From Clostridiales bacterium UBA6114 (GTDB taxonomy: Bacteria > Bacillota > Clostridia > Oscillospirales > Butyricicoccaceae), in the NCBI GenBank assembly GCA_002423435.1, contig DIWE01000018.1, forward strand, positions 53,907-117,906: a stretch of DNA of 64,000 nucleotides. The letters run 5' to 3'. The position numbers and the translations under genes are program-made. The notes under the pieces are model-generated. The model worked only from the letters and a program-made list of their open reading frames with translations. It had not been told where the DNA came from and did not search any database. This document shows, piece after piece, positions 50,803 to 59,141 of the stretch. Numbering within the stretch: position 1 is the stretch's first letter; the number at the start of each line of letters is the position of its first letter.

Positions 50803-52677
50803 TTATGGCAAACGGGCAGGTATTCTTTTATTTAATGTCCTTTGTACCAACGCGACAACAGCGGCAATCGCAATACCGATGACATCGGTTATGATGCCCG
50901 GCTTGATCAGCACGCAGGCCGCAAGTATCAGCGAAGCGCGCATCCATAAGGGGGTCTTTCCAAAATAATATCCCTGGAACCCGGACGCGAGCAAATAGAC
51001 GCCGATAAACGCCGTAACGGTCGAGAGGATGATTGAGAGTACGTCGCCCTGCATAACCAGGACGGGGCTGAATACGAATATGAACGGTACAATATAGCCT
51101 GCCGAAGCGAGGATAAACGCCTCGACTCCGGTCTTCATGGGATCGGACTTGGCTATATTGGCACCGGCATAGGCCGCAACGGCAACCGGAGGGGTAATAT
51201 TCGAGATGACCGCGAAGTACAATACAAACAGGTGTGCCGCGATTGGCATAACACCCATTTTTACAAGCGGAGAAACGCCGACGGCCGCCGCAATCACATA
51301 CGCGGGGGTAGTGGGGACGCCCATGCCCAGAATAATGGTGACAACGGCGATGAGCAGCATCGCCAGAATCAGATAACCCTGCGAAAGCGAAATGATCATG
51401 CTTCCGATCATCAGGGCAAGGCCGGTGACAGTCAGACCGACAACGATGATCCCCGCGCCCGCAAGCGCCACGGCAACCATGCACGCACTGTTGGCGCCGC
51501 TGGAAAGCGCGTTGATAATTCTCCTCGGAGTAAGTCTGGACGTTTTTTTACAAAAGCTCAAGGCAACGCAGGCCACGATGGAATAAAATCCTGAGAAAAG
51601 AACGGAATAACCCTTGCAGAGGAGATAAAACAGGATAATTACCGGGACAAACTGATATATGTCGCGCAGGACCTTTCCCAGCCGGGGCAGATCTTTTTTG
51701 TCCTCGCCCTTAATATCGTCTCTTTTACATCTGGCGTCGATCATCATCCAGATTGAAAAATAATACAAGACGGCGGGAAGAATTGCGCATAAGGCGACAT
51801 CAATATACGGCAATCCCAGATTTTCCGCCAAGACAAACGCGGCGGCGCCCATGATCGGCGGCATGATCTGCCCCCCCGTGGAGGCGGCCGCCTCCACGGC
51901 GCCGGCAAAAGACGGGGAAAAGCCGTTTCTCTTCATCAGCGGGATCGAGAACGTGCCTGTCGCGTAGACATTCGCTACCGCGGAGCCGGAAAGGGTGCCG
52001 AACAACGCGCTGCTCAAGGTCGCGATCTTCGCGGGACCGCCGCGGGCCGCGCCGGCAATGGAACGGGCAAACTCGGTATAAAACTCTCCCGCGCCCATTT
52101 CGATAGCGAATGCGCCGAAAAGTATAAACAAAATGACCTGGGTCGCGGAGGTGCCCATCAGGTTGCCGTAAACCCCGTCACTGGAAAGCAAAAAAATGTT
52201 TTCGATCATTTTGGGCAACGAAAACGCTTTGTGGTAAAAGACTCCGGGCAGATAGGCCCCCAAGGGGAGATACAGAAGGAAAAGCGAAACCAGTATTGCC
52301 ATGACCGGGGCGACGCAGCGGCGGACAGCTTCAATAACAAGGATGATCAAAATGATCCCCAGAACGATTTCAATATCTTTGACCTCTGTCACGCCCATCA
52401 GGCGGCCTTCCAGATATTTTCTCTGCAAAACCACATATAACGAAGGGAAAAAAGCCAAAAATGCCAGCACCCCATCGAGAACCGTGATTCTGTCTTTAGG
52501 GGACTTCTTTGTGGCCGGGAAAATAAGAAAGGTCAGGGGCAGCAGAAACAAAAGATGGACGCCTCTTTGCGTGAACGGAGGATAAACGCCGCTGACCGAT
52601 GTGTACAGGTGAAAAAGGCCGACGCATGCCCCAATCACGACAGCGATATATTTCAAGGGACCATGAAGTTCTCTCAT
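50803..52677 (-). CDS. TRAP transporter fused permease (second TAXI system)
   Basis: 624 residues, many membrane spans. Signature stretches: SSALFGTLSGSAVANVYATG (about 217-236) and GGQIMPPIMGAAAFVLAE (about 262-279), parallel to the first fused permease at 3 kb but clearly divergent. It works with the receptor encoded upstream. Substrate unknown. Context suggests an amino-acid-like or N-containing organic acid. Confidence 0.92.
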   Translation of the reverse strand: MRELHGPLKYIAVVIGACVGLFHLYTSVSGVYPPFTQRGVHLLFLLPLTFLIFPATKKSPKDRITVLDGVLAFLAFFPSLYVVLQRKYLEGRLMGVTEVKDIEIVLGIILIILVIEAVRRCVAPVMAILVSLFLLYLPLGAYLPGVFYHKAFSLPKMIENIFLLSSDGVYGNLMGTSATQVILFILFGAFAIEMGAGEFYTEFARSIAGAARGGPAKIATLSSALFGTLSGSAVANVYATGTFSIPLMKRNGFSPSFAGAVEAAASTGGQIMPPIMGAAAFVLAENLGLPYIDVALCAILPAVLYYFSIWMMIDARCKRDDIKGEDKKDLPRLGKVLRDIYQFVPVIILFYLLCKGYSVLFSGFYSIVACVALSFCKKTSRLTPRRIINALSSGANSACMVAVALAGAGIIVVGLTVTGLALMIGSMIISLSQGYLILAMLLIAVVTIILGMGVPTTPAYVIAAAVGVSPLVKMGVMPIAAHLFVLYFAVISNITPPVAVAAYAGANIAKSDPMKTGVEAFILASAGYIVPFIFVFSPVLVMQGDVLSIILSTVTAFIGVYLLASGFQGYYFGKTPLWMRASLILAACVLIKPGIITDVIGIAIAAVVALVQRTLNKRIPARLP

Positions 52678-52725
52678 AGGATGATTCTCCTATCTCTTCA
52701 AATTAAATCATGCTACCTTTTAACC

Positions 52726-52793
52726 GCGGCCATATGAGCTTGTATCTGTAAAAATATTTTTATACCATACAAAGTTCATATGGCCGCTTTTTT
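52726..52793 (-). terminator. Intergenic hairpin between TAXI receptor and permease
   Basis: GCGGCCATATGA.CTTGTAT-type arms (52726-52745 and 52767-52787) pair with a few mismatches around an AT-rich loop. A T-run (52786-52793) flanks it on the plus side. Such hairpins between receptor and permease genes often raise receptor expression relative to the permease. Confidence 0.6.
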
Positions 52794-52819
52794 TAACTTA
52801 CGCTTTGCCGGAAAAACGA

Positions 52820-53878
52820 TTACTTCATATAACCATGGTCCTTATACCATTTCTCCGCGGCGGGATGCAAAGGCGCGCCGAGGTTTTTCCAGCCTTCCGC
52901 CACGCTCCAGCCCTCCCAGGAAGGATGTATGGCTCTGACCTCCTGCTCATTTTCAAGAAGGATGTCGAGCAGCGCGGTGATCGCTTCATCTGGGACGTTT
53001 ACATTGGTTGCGATCATATTTTTCGTTCCCATCGTCTTGACCGCTTCGGTTTGGTTGTTGTATGTATTTGCGGGAATTTCAACATCGATATAGCTGTAAG
53101 TCTCCTTGACGAAATCGATAACCTCCTGAGGCGTCGGCAGAATAACGATGTCCCTGGTGGTCTGAATCTCTCTCAGCGCGGAGGTGGGGACGGTGGAATG
53201 CTCAAATATCAGGTCAATATGCCCGTCCTGCGCGAGAGAAGGCCAATCGCTGTATGTGGTATACAGCACGACACCGCCGTTTTTCTCGATATCCGCGGGG
53301 GTGAGGCCATAGAATTCAAGGATCTTGGTAAACATCCAGCCGGTCATGGTGGACTGGACATTTGTGAGGATTCTCACGGGTTTGCCGGAGGTAAGAGCCT
53401 CTTTGACATCGGTGACGCCGCTGTCGGCCAGGGTTGCAAAGTGGCAGTACTGCTGGCTGAAACCGCCGATCACGGTGCGGAGATCCGGATACGCTTTATC
53501 GCCGTAGGGATCGGTTCCCGCCACGCATGCAGCCGCATGAACCGGATAAATCCAGCCGAGATCCGCCTCGCCGGCGCCAAGAGCCGGGGGATTGGAAACG
53601 CCGCCGCCGGGAAGGCACTGGAGTATAACGCCGCGGTCCTGCTTGTTCACAAGCTCCGCGAGAACAGCGGCGTTGTTGTAGACGGCGCCGCCGACAGCCG
53701 CGGTTACCATATCAAGCGTGATGGATCCCGGGGAGCCTGCCGCAGGGACCGTCGCGGGCGCCGCCGAGGAATCCGTCGGGGAGTCCGTTGAAGCTGCGGG
53801 AGTGCCGCCGCCGGAACAGGCGGCCGTTGCCAAAAAAAGCGCAAGCAAAAGGATGGTGCTGATACAGCGTTTAATCAT
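52820..53878 (-). CDS. TAXI family TRAP transporter solute-binding lipoprotein (second system)
   Basis: 352 residues. A signal peptide with a lipobox ending ATAAC (Cys21) is followed by a Gly/Ser/Thr/Ala/Pro linker, then a TAXI receptor domain: ITLDMVTAAVGGAVYNNAAVLAE and later GEADLGWIYPVHAAACVAG. It captures substrate for the fused permease downstream. It is similar in layout, not closely in sequence, to the receptor at 1.9 kb. Confidence 0.9.
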   Translation of the reverse strand: MIKRCISTILLLALFLATAACSGGGTPAASTDSPTDSSAAPATVPAAGSPGSITLDMVTAAVGGAVYNNAAVLAELVNKQDRGVILQCLPGGGVSNPPALGAGEADLGWIYPVHAAACVAGTDPYGDKAYPDLRTVIGGFSQQYCHFATLADSGVTDVKEALTSGKPVRILTNVQSTMTGWMFTKILEFYGLTPADIEKNGGVVLYTTYSDWPSLAQDGHIDLIFEHSTVPTSALREIQTTRDIVILPTPQEVIDFVKETYSYIDVEIPANTYNNQTEAVKTMGTKNMIATNVNVPDEAITALLDILLENEQEVRAIHPSWEGWSVAEGWKNLGAPLHPAAEKWYKDHGYMK

Positions 53879-53911
53879 AATAATTCTCCTTTTTTACTTT
53901 TTTTGATGAAT

Positions 53912-54901
53912 TTATCTGGCTTTTTGAGGCTTAAGCGGGATGTCTGTGAATTCGCCGTCCTTCATAAGGAGCTTGCCGTCGATTTCAATTGTCGGAGCAA
54001 CAACAACCGCGTCAATATGTCCGGCGGCGCGAATGGTTCCCCCCTGTGCGATGTTGGTGCCAAATCCGATATGGCAGGTGGAAATTGCGCTTTCGTCCTC
54101 TAAATAGGAATTCCCGGTAAGAATTGCACAGGGGTTCATGCCGATACCGAACTCTCCGGCATAGTAGATATTCGGATCGTTGAGCGCTGCGAGTCTTTTT
54201 GCAAACAAATCGGCTTTTGTACCACCCCCGATTTTTACGATGCGGCCGTTTTCAATCAGGCAGCTTACCGGCGCGTCCAGAGGACCCACATCGGGAATGC
54301 TTCCGTCGACAACGAATATCCCCTGTGTGCTTTCCTCAAGAGGGCCGATGTTGGCTTCCACGCTCATTGAGCGGAAGGCTCCTTTCCCCCGGACCATGGC
54401 ATCCAGTCCCCGGCCGGCTCTGCCGGTCCCGTCAAACGCAATGTCGGTTCCGCCGGGGGCCGTTATCCTAAAGCGCTTACCGTTTGTCAGGCGCTCGGCA
54501 ACCTGGTGCACATAGGGGGAGACAGCCGCAAAATCGGCCTGCATGAGCCGCTGCGTCAAATCGCTTTCCTGAACATCCGGGAAGTTGATCCAACGGGCGC
54601 CCGCCTTATTGGCCTCCATTCTCGCGTTGGTCTGCGAAAGAGAGCAGGAGTTAAGCGCGAAGACGACATCCGTATTCTTCATTGCCGCGGCGGCTTCGGG
54701 GAGAGGCTCCTCTCCCCCGACCGTCTGAGGGGGCATGACCAGCATGGTCACATTGCCTCGCATTTCTTCCAGGATATACCGCTGGACAGCTTGTGCGATC
54801 CGCAGCTTGTTGTTGTCGGTGATGATGAGGGCGTGCTCCTCAGGCGTGAGGGCGGCGCAGACGGTCACAAGTCTTTTGGCCCCCTCGTCGATACTGATCA
54901 T
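53912..54901 (-). CDS. M29 aminopeptidase-like/NicX-family hydrolase
   Basis: 329 residues from the ATG after AAAGGAGGATCCCGG. GEFGIGMNP (about 262-270) and a later CHIGFGTNIAQGG with downstream HIDAV supply Glu and His residues typical of the thermophilic aminopeptidase (M29) fold. Relatives include 2,5-dihydroxypyridine dioxygenase (NicX). The protein is shorter than classic M29 peptidases (about 400). It may hydrolyse a peptide- or amide-like substrate brought in by the TAXI system. Function uncertain. Confidence 0.72.
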   Translation of the reverse strand: MISIDEGAKRLVTVCAALTPEEHALIITDNNKLRIAQAVQRYILEEMRGNVTMLVMPPQTVGGEEPLPEAAAAMKNTDVVFALNSCSLSQTNARMEANKAGARWINFPDVQESDLTQRLMQADFAAVSPYVHQVAERLTNGKRFRITAPGGTDIAFDGTGRAGRGLDAMVRGKGAFRSMSVEANIGPLEESTQGIFVVDGSIPDVGPLDAPVSCLIENGRIVKIGGGTKADLFAKRLAALNDPNIYYAGEFGIGMNPCAILTGNSYLEDESAISTCHIGFGTNIAQGGTIRAAGHIDAVVVAPTIEIDGKLLMKDGEFTDIPLKPQKAR

Positions 54902-55710
54902 CCGGGATCCTCCTTTATTAACTGTTTTGTTGAATTGTTCTCGCCGGAGGCTGCAAGGCCGATTTCCGGGCCGGCGTAGCCAAGCTCCCTTGATATGCTG
55001 TTTACTGTTTTTTGCAGCGATTGGCACAGCGCCTGCATACGATCCCCGGTAAACTGGGTACACAGGCCGGCGATGCTGATGCAGGCGATAACCGCACCTG
55101 CATTGTCTCGCACCGGCATCGCCATGCCTGCGGTCCCCTCCACATATTCATGGGAGCTGAAGGAATACCCCCTATTCCGTTCGTTTTCCAGCTTTGTGCG
55201 AAGCTGTTCCACAAAGCCCCTGTGGAGGTCATCCTCCTGCCGGAACCTTTCAATCAGGGCATTCAGTTCGTCCGTAGCCAGAAATGCAATCAATGCACGC
55301 GAGGTGCCCAGATAGAGTTTCATCCTGAGCCCCGACATATTGTAAATGCCGATATTCTTGACAGGAAACACCTTGTCGATGAAAATCGCTCTGTTCCCGT
55401 CGCGCACCAGAAGCCGGACACATAAGCCGGTTTCATTGCAGAGCTGCTCCATATAATGAAACGCTATCTTGTGGAGATTGAGCTGGGACAGCACAAGGTT
55501 CCCAAAGTGCAGCAAGGCAAGCCCCAGCTTATACTTTCCATCCGGCATTTTTACAACAAAATCCTGCTGTTCCAGCGTGTTGAGGATTCTGAGCGCCGTG
55601 GGCTTCGGCATGTCGGAAAGCTTGGCGGCTTCAGATAACGTAAGAACCGGTCTCTCGGCTGAAAAAAGCTTCAGCATTTCAAGCACCTTTGCACAACTCT
55701 TATTAATCAA
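54898..55710 (-). CDS. IclR family transcriptional regulator
   Basis: 270 residues. An N-terminal winged helix (about 1-65: LTLSEAAKLSDMPKPTALRILNTLEQQ) and a C-terminal effector domain (about 80-255, ending with the typical SYSFSSHEYVEGTAGMAMPVR and ISIAG segments). IclR proteins sense small organic acids. Its gene is inside the operon it probably controls, overlapping the M29-like start by four bases (ATGA). The two identical ATTTC..GAAA sites around the operon promoter are likely targets. Confidence 0.92.
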   Translation of the reverse strand: MINKSCAKVLEMLKLFSAERPVLTLSEAAKLSDMPKPTALRILNTLEQQDFVVKMPDGKYKLGLALLHFGNLVLSQLNLHKIAFHYMEQLCNETGLCVRLLVRDGNRAIFIDKVFPVKNIGIYNMSGLRMKLYLGTSRALIAFLATDELNALIERFRQEDDLHRGFVEQLRTKLENERNRGYSFSSHEYVEGTAGMAMPVRDNAGAVIACISIAGLCTQFTGDRMQALCQSLQKTVNSISRELGYAGPEIGLAASGENNSTKQLIKEDPG

Positions 55711-55755
55711 TTGCAGCCTCCAGATTATTACAAGAACAAAGCTCGTAGTCTTTGA

Positions 55756-57036
55756 TTAAAGCTCCCCGGAAGCGATCTTTGCGGTAACCTCCAGGAACCG
55801 GTCGACCTCATCCTTGGTGTTGTAGTGCATGGGGGAAACGCGGACAAGCCCGGTGAGGCCGCAGCCGTCAAGCGTCCTGCGGGACATGGGGTTGGTGCGT
55901 TCGCGCTGATAAACGGAGATGCCGTTCTCACGGTATTTCCTGACAGCCGTTGTGGGATCAACTCTATCAAACGTAAGCGGGATGATGCAGTCGCGCTTAG
56001 TCAAATCATCGACAAAGTGGATGGCAGCGCCGGGGATGTCCCTTACGCCGGGAATGGTCTTTGTGCCGTTGAGCATTCTGGAAAGGATGGCCCTCTCGTG
56101 CAGCTCAAAGGCATTCATGCCGGCGACGTACTGCTCCCGGCGTCCGGTTTCTTTTGTAAAGTGGCTTCCCGCCCAGCATACGTAGTCGACGACCATACTC
56201 CAGCTTTTCCACGCCGCGGGTTCGCAGCTGCCGAATTCCCAGTTCGTAGGGGAGCCGCTGACCACTCTTACATGGGGGATGGCGGAGATCCTCTCGGAGA
56301 CCCAGCCAACGCCGAGGCCTCTTTTGCCCATCAGCTTATACGGGGTAAAGCCGGCCGCGTCGACGCCAAGGTCCTCAACGTCAACTGCGCCGTGAGGGAT
56401 ATGCTGTGTGGAATCAAGCAGGATAACCAAATCGGGCTTGATCCTGCGCGCTTCTTTTACTATGTACTTGGCATCGTTCAGCGCGCCGGTGATATTGGAG
56501 GCATGGATAAACGAAAGTAGCAAGGTATCCTTGTCAACTTTGCTCAGCAGGTCGTCGACATCAATGCCGCCGGTCTTTTCATCAATCTTTGCGGAACGCA
56601 GCTCTTTGCCGGCAACCTGCGCATAGTAGGTTGCAGAATCGGATGTGGCGGGATGCTCGAGATCGGTTGTAACAATATTGGTGCCCGGCGTAGAAAGGAC
56701 GACCGCGCCGGTAATGTTGGCGAGGCACCAGGAGACGGTTTGCTGGGAGCAGACAACCCCGGAGCTTGCGCCAAAGGTAATAAAGGCGTCCTTCACACCT
56801 TCCTCGACCATTGCGGCGAGCTCGGAGGCGGCCTTGGAGGGGCGTTTGTGGCAATCGGGAAATCTGCTGAGCTCGGCGACCATATCGCTGCAGCTCTTCA
56901 GGCGCATTGCGCCGCCCGCGTTCTCAAAGTAGATCCGTTTGCCGGCATACGGGTCCTCGTCCACATAGGAGATCTTTTCCCGGATCTCTTCCACCAATTT
57001 GTCCGGCATAAATTGACCGTTTTGTTCAAAACTCAT
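55756..57036 (-). CDS. Class V PLP-dependent aminotransferase/lyase
   Basis: 426 residues. The fold is that of cysteine desulfurase/isopenicillin epimerase-like enzymes: FENAGGAMRL at the start, a PLP phosphate loop near FGASSGVVCSQQT, the cofactor-binding LDSTQHIPHG (Asp-x-x-Gln-His), and the Schiff-base Lys in TPYKLMGKRG (about 245). The usual NifS/SufS catalytic Cys loop is not evident, so desulfurase activity is unlikely. It is first in the operon and may eliminate or transaminate the imported amino compound. The second ATG of MIM is chosen. Confidence 0.87.
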   Translation of the reverse strand: MSFEQNGQFMPDKLVEEIREKISYVDEDPYAGKRIYFENAGGAMRLKSCSDMVAELSRFPDCHKRPSKAASELAAMVEEGVKDAFITFGASSGVVCSQQTVSWCLANITGAVVLSTPGTNIVTTDLEHPATSDSATYYAQVAGKELRSAKIDEKTGGIDVDDLLSKVDKDTLLLSFIHASNITGALNDAKYIVKEARRIKPDLVILLDSTQHIPHGAVDVEDLGVDAAGFTPYKLMGKRGLGVGWVSERISAIPHVRVVSGSPTNWEFGSCEPAAWKSWSMVVDYVCWAGSHFTKETGRREQYVAGMNAFELHERAILSRMLNGTKTIPGVRDIPGAAIHFVDDLTKRDCIIPLTFDRVDPTTAVRKYRENGISVYQRERTNPMSRRTLDGCGLTGLVRVSPMHYNTKDEVDRFLEVTAKIASGEL

Positions 57037-57149
57037 AATCATTCCTCTTTCCCGTAATTATTTGTGCTTTAAGGCAATTTCCGACCGGTGAATGAAAATT
57101 GCTTATCAAGCCGGTTCCCATGCAGGTTTCTTTTTTCCATGAGCGCGCA

Positions 57150-57167
57150 TCATTTCAAAATAAGAAA
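57150..57167. promoter_or_regulatory. Putative IclR-type operator, proximal copy
   Basis: TCATTTCAAAATAAGAAA contains TTTC and GAAA inverted halves. An identical 18-mer is at 57321-57338. This copy lies about +20 to +37 from the predicted start. Confidence 0.55.
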
Positions 57168-57192
57168 CGCTGTTTCGTAATTTATCGTCTTG

Positions 57193-57222
57193 ATTATAAT
57201 ACAAGGAAAAGAAAATCGGCAA
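57193..57222 (-). promoter_or_regulatory. Promoter of the second TAXI/PLP operon
   Basis: On the minus strand TTGCCG (57222-57217), 18-bp spacer, TATAAT (57198-57193). The two repeated ATTTC..GAAA sites lie on either side. Confidence 0.6.
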
Positions 57223-57320
57223 TTCGCATAATAACTAAAGTTGGTTTTTGTGTAATACGCTAATTGACAATTCATGAAAACTATATAATTTGCATAATAT
57301 GGAAGGATCCGATGTGCGAG

Positions 57321-57338
57321 TCATTTCAAAATAAGAAA
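57321..57338. promoter_or_regulatory. Putative IclR-type operator, distal copy
   Basis: Exact 18-bp copy of the proximal site, 171 bp away and about 100 bp upstream of the -35 box. Here the palindrome extends to ATTTC..GAAAT. Confidence 0.55.
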
Positions 57339-57474
57339 TTGCAGTTTTTTTGTATGTTGCCGGACGAAATTTTTATGGGCAAAACCGACAAAGCAAGGGA
57401 ATCAATATAAGGGAAACATTTCATAATTGAACAAGAAAATTTTTGAAAACGCTTACTTTGTCTACAATCTGAAA

Positions 57475-57520
57475 GAAGGTGTCGCAAAATACATATCCAT
57501 GCATTTTGCGACACCCCTTC
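57475..57520. repeat. Dispersed hairpin repeat, copy 3
   Basis: AGGTGTCGCAAAATACA, loop TATCCA, and GCATTTTGCGACACCCCTT complement each other with compensated changes relative to copy 2 (CGCGAAA to CGCAAAA in both arms), showing that the stem is kept. It lies 34 bp beyond the DUF3006 stop and probably terminates that unit. Confidence 0.78.
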
Positions 57521-57553
57521 GTGCTGCGCACGCCGCTGCGGATCTTATAAATA

Positions 57554-57772
57554 TTATTCAAAAAGCCGCTTTGTCTTTTTTTCAATTTCCCGGCGCCGTT
57601 TCTCCGTATCCGCCGGGTCCGGGAGATACGCTCCGTTTTCCTCGATCAGCGAAGCGCCTTCCGAAAGGCCGTCCGGAAGCGACGACCGTTTTACCACGAC
57701 GCTTTTTTTCGCGTCGTCGATCAAAACGGCGGATTCCCCCTCAAACCGGTCGAAGATCAGTCTATGCCGCAT
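57554..57772 (-). CDS. DUF3006 domain-containing small protein
   Basis: 72 residues: MRHRLIFDRFEGESAVLIDD is the typical start of DUF3006, a small beta-rich domain of unknown function often encoded beside ComEC-like metallohydrolases. The tail is Lys/Arg/Glu-rich. The ATG after AAAGGAGAGCAAA is used. A longer frame upstream lies inside the MBL gene. It overlaps that gene by 11 bp. Confidence 0.85.
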   Translation of the reverse strand: MRHRLIFDRFEGESAVLIDDAKKSVVVKRSSLPDGLSEGASLIEENGAYLPDPADTEKRRREIEKKTKRLFE

Positions 57773-58637
57773 TTTGCTCTCCTTTCTTAAGACGCACCTC
57801 AAGCCTGCCCTCCGGCGAAACGGTAAAAACGATGTCTCCGTTTCGGTCGGTGCGGTACACCTCGGCGCCCGCGTCCGAGAGGCGTCTGAGCACCGCCTTT
57901 GCGGGGTGTCCGAAGCTGTTTTTGGCGCCCACCGATATGACCGCATACTGCGGCGCGGCGGCTTTCAGGAATTCCCCGGTCGTCGAGGTCGAGCTCCCGT
58001 GATGTCCGACTTTGAGCACGTCGCATTTCACGTTCTGTCCGCCCTCCAGCATCCGCTCCTCCGCCGGGCGCTCGGCGTCGCCGCAGAACAAAAACGTCTT
58101 TCCGGCATAGGTGACGGAAATCACCGCCGAGTAATCGTTCAAGTTATCGAAGCCGGAATCCTGCGGCGGGGAAAGAAAAGAAAGCGACAGCTCCCCGACC
58201 TCGAGTACAAGCCCCGTTTTTGCGGCCTTGATTTTTTTGTTTTGGGCGGACACCGCGTCCAAAACATTTTCAAAGGCTTTGGTATTTGCGGAAACCTTCG
58301 GCATGACGACAGTCTCCGGGGAAAATGCGTCTATGACCTCGTCAAGCGAGCCGATATGGTCCTCGTGCGGATGGGTTCCGACTGCGACGGTGAGGGTCGC
58401 GATTCCGGCCGAGCGCAGATAGGACAGCACCTTATCGCTTTCCTCGTCCGACCCCGCGTCGATCAGGACCGAGGAATCCGCATTTTTTAAAAGGATGCAG
58501 TCGCCCTGCCCCACATCGATAAAATGAACCTCGAGGCCGCCGGCCGTGACGGAAAAGGCGGGCACCGGCTCGGGGCCGGAAGCACACGAGCACAGCAGAA
58601 TCAAAAACAAAACGGATACGGCCGCGATTTTTTTCAA
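57762..58637 (-). CDS. MBL-fold metallohydrolase lipoprotein (ComEC C-domain-like)
   Basis: 291 residues. The N-terminus is a lipoprotein signal (LILLCSC), so it is exported and anchored outside the membrane. The beta-lactamase fold has VHFIDVGQGDCILL, the metal motif THPHEDHIG (about 89-97), FCGDAE, and KVGHHGSSTSTT. Similar stand-alone proteins correspond to the nuclease-like domain of the DNA-uptake protein ComEC. It may degrade extracellular DNA, but this is unproven. Confidence 0.88.
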   Translation of the reverse strand: MKKIAAVSVLFLILLCSCASGPEPVPAFSVTAGGLEVHFIDVGQGDCILLKNADSSVLIDAGSDEESDKVLSYLRSAGIATLTVAVGTHPHEDHIGSLDEVIDAFSPETVVMPKVSANTKAFENVLDAVSAQNKKIKAAKTGLVLEVGELSLSFLSPPQDSGFDNLNDYSAVISVTYAGKTFLFCGDAERPAEERMLEGGQNVKCDVLKVGHHGSSTSTTGEFLKAAAPQYAVISVGAKNSFGHPAKAVLRRLSDAGAEVYRTDRNGDIVFTVSPEGRLEVRLKKGEQNAA

Positions 58638-58737
58638 AAAAGTCCACCATCCTAAAGAGCGCGTTTTTTGTTCTGATCATATCAAAAAAACGGTCGGCGG
58701 TCAAAATCCGCATCATGCGCCCGCGGTCAGATAGTTT

Positions 58738-58776
58738 GAGCCGGCAGTCAATTTTTCGACCGCCGGCTCTGTTTTT
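58738..58776 (+). terminator. GC-rich hairpin between the spore protein and MBL genes
   Basis: GAGCCGGC.GTC pairs with GAC.GCCGGCTC around an AT-rich loop and is followed on the plus strand by TGTTTTT. It lies 31 bp past the stop of the minus-strand spore protein gene, which it probably ends despite the T-run being on the other side. Confidence 0.5.
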
Positions 58777-58806
58777 GCGAATATTACGCTTTTATTTCAT
58801 TTTTAA

Positions 58807-59001
58807 TTACATAAGGCCTTGTTCGTACTGCTGTATCATCTTTTTTACCATGTTGCCGCCGATTGTGCCGGCCTGCTTCGCGGTAATATCGCCGTTATAA
58901 CCCTGCTTTAAGGTCACGCCAACCTGGGAAGCGACTTCCATCTTGAATTTGTTCAGGGCATCCCTTGCGTTCGGCACTACACTCTGATTCTGATAGCTCA
59001 T
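58807..59001 (-). CDS. Alpha/beta-type small acid-soluble spore protein
   Basis: 64 residues. It carries the germination-protease region FKMEVASQVGV and the conserved C-terminal block GYNGDITAKQAGTIGGNMVKKM. It coats and protects spore DNA against UV and heat. It has its own sigma-G-like promoter and an AAAGGAG site. Confidence 0.95.
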   Translation of the reverse strand: MSYQNQSVVPNARDALNKFKMEVASQVGVTLKQGYNGDITAKQAGTIGGNMVKKMIQQYEQGLM

Positions 59002-59036
59002 TTATTTTCACTCCTTTTCTAAAGGTTTTGCATTCA

Positions 59037-59066
59037 TAGTTTGATCTTTTTTAAGCGTCATATGCA
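59037..59066 (-). promoter_or_regulatory. Sigma-G-like promoter of the spore protein gene
   Basis: On the minus strand TGCATA (59066-59061), 17-bp spacer, CAAACTA (59043-59037). It matches the forespore consensus TGHATA/CATnnTA with one mismatch in the -10 element, as expected for an SASP gene. Confidence 0.6.
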
Positions 59067-59141
59067 GATCAATTTTTTCCTCGGCTGCACCATTTCGTTA
59101 TTTAAAAATGTTAAAATTTGTTTGAGTCGGCGCCCCTTATT

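Larger units (their letters stand above)
57037..57553. other. 517-bp AT-rich regulatory region
   Basis: It contains the operon promoter, two identical putative IclR sites and hairpin repeat copy 3. No credible open frame is present. A plus-strand TTGACA/TATAAT pair at 57264-57289 has only a 14-bp spacer and no gene to serve. Confidence 0.65.

Noticed and set aside
57264..57289. Plus-strand TTGACA with TATAAT in the IclR-operon control region
   Set aside because: Spacer is only 14 bp and there is no rightward gene downstream.
57427..58002. 191-codon plus-strand frame across hairpin repeat 3 and DUF3006/MBL
   Set aside because: It runs antisense to two credible overlapping genes and through a hairpin repeat.
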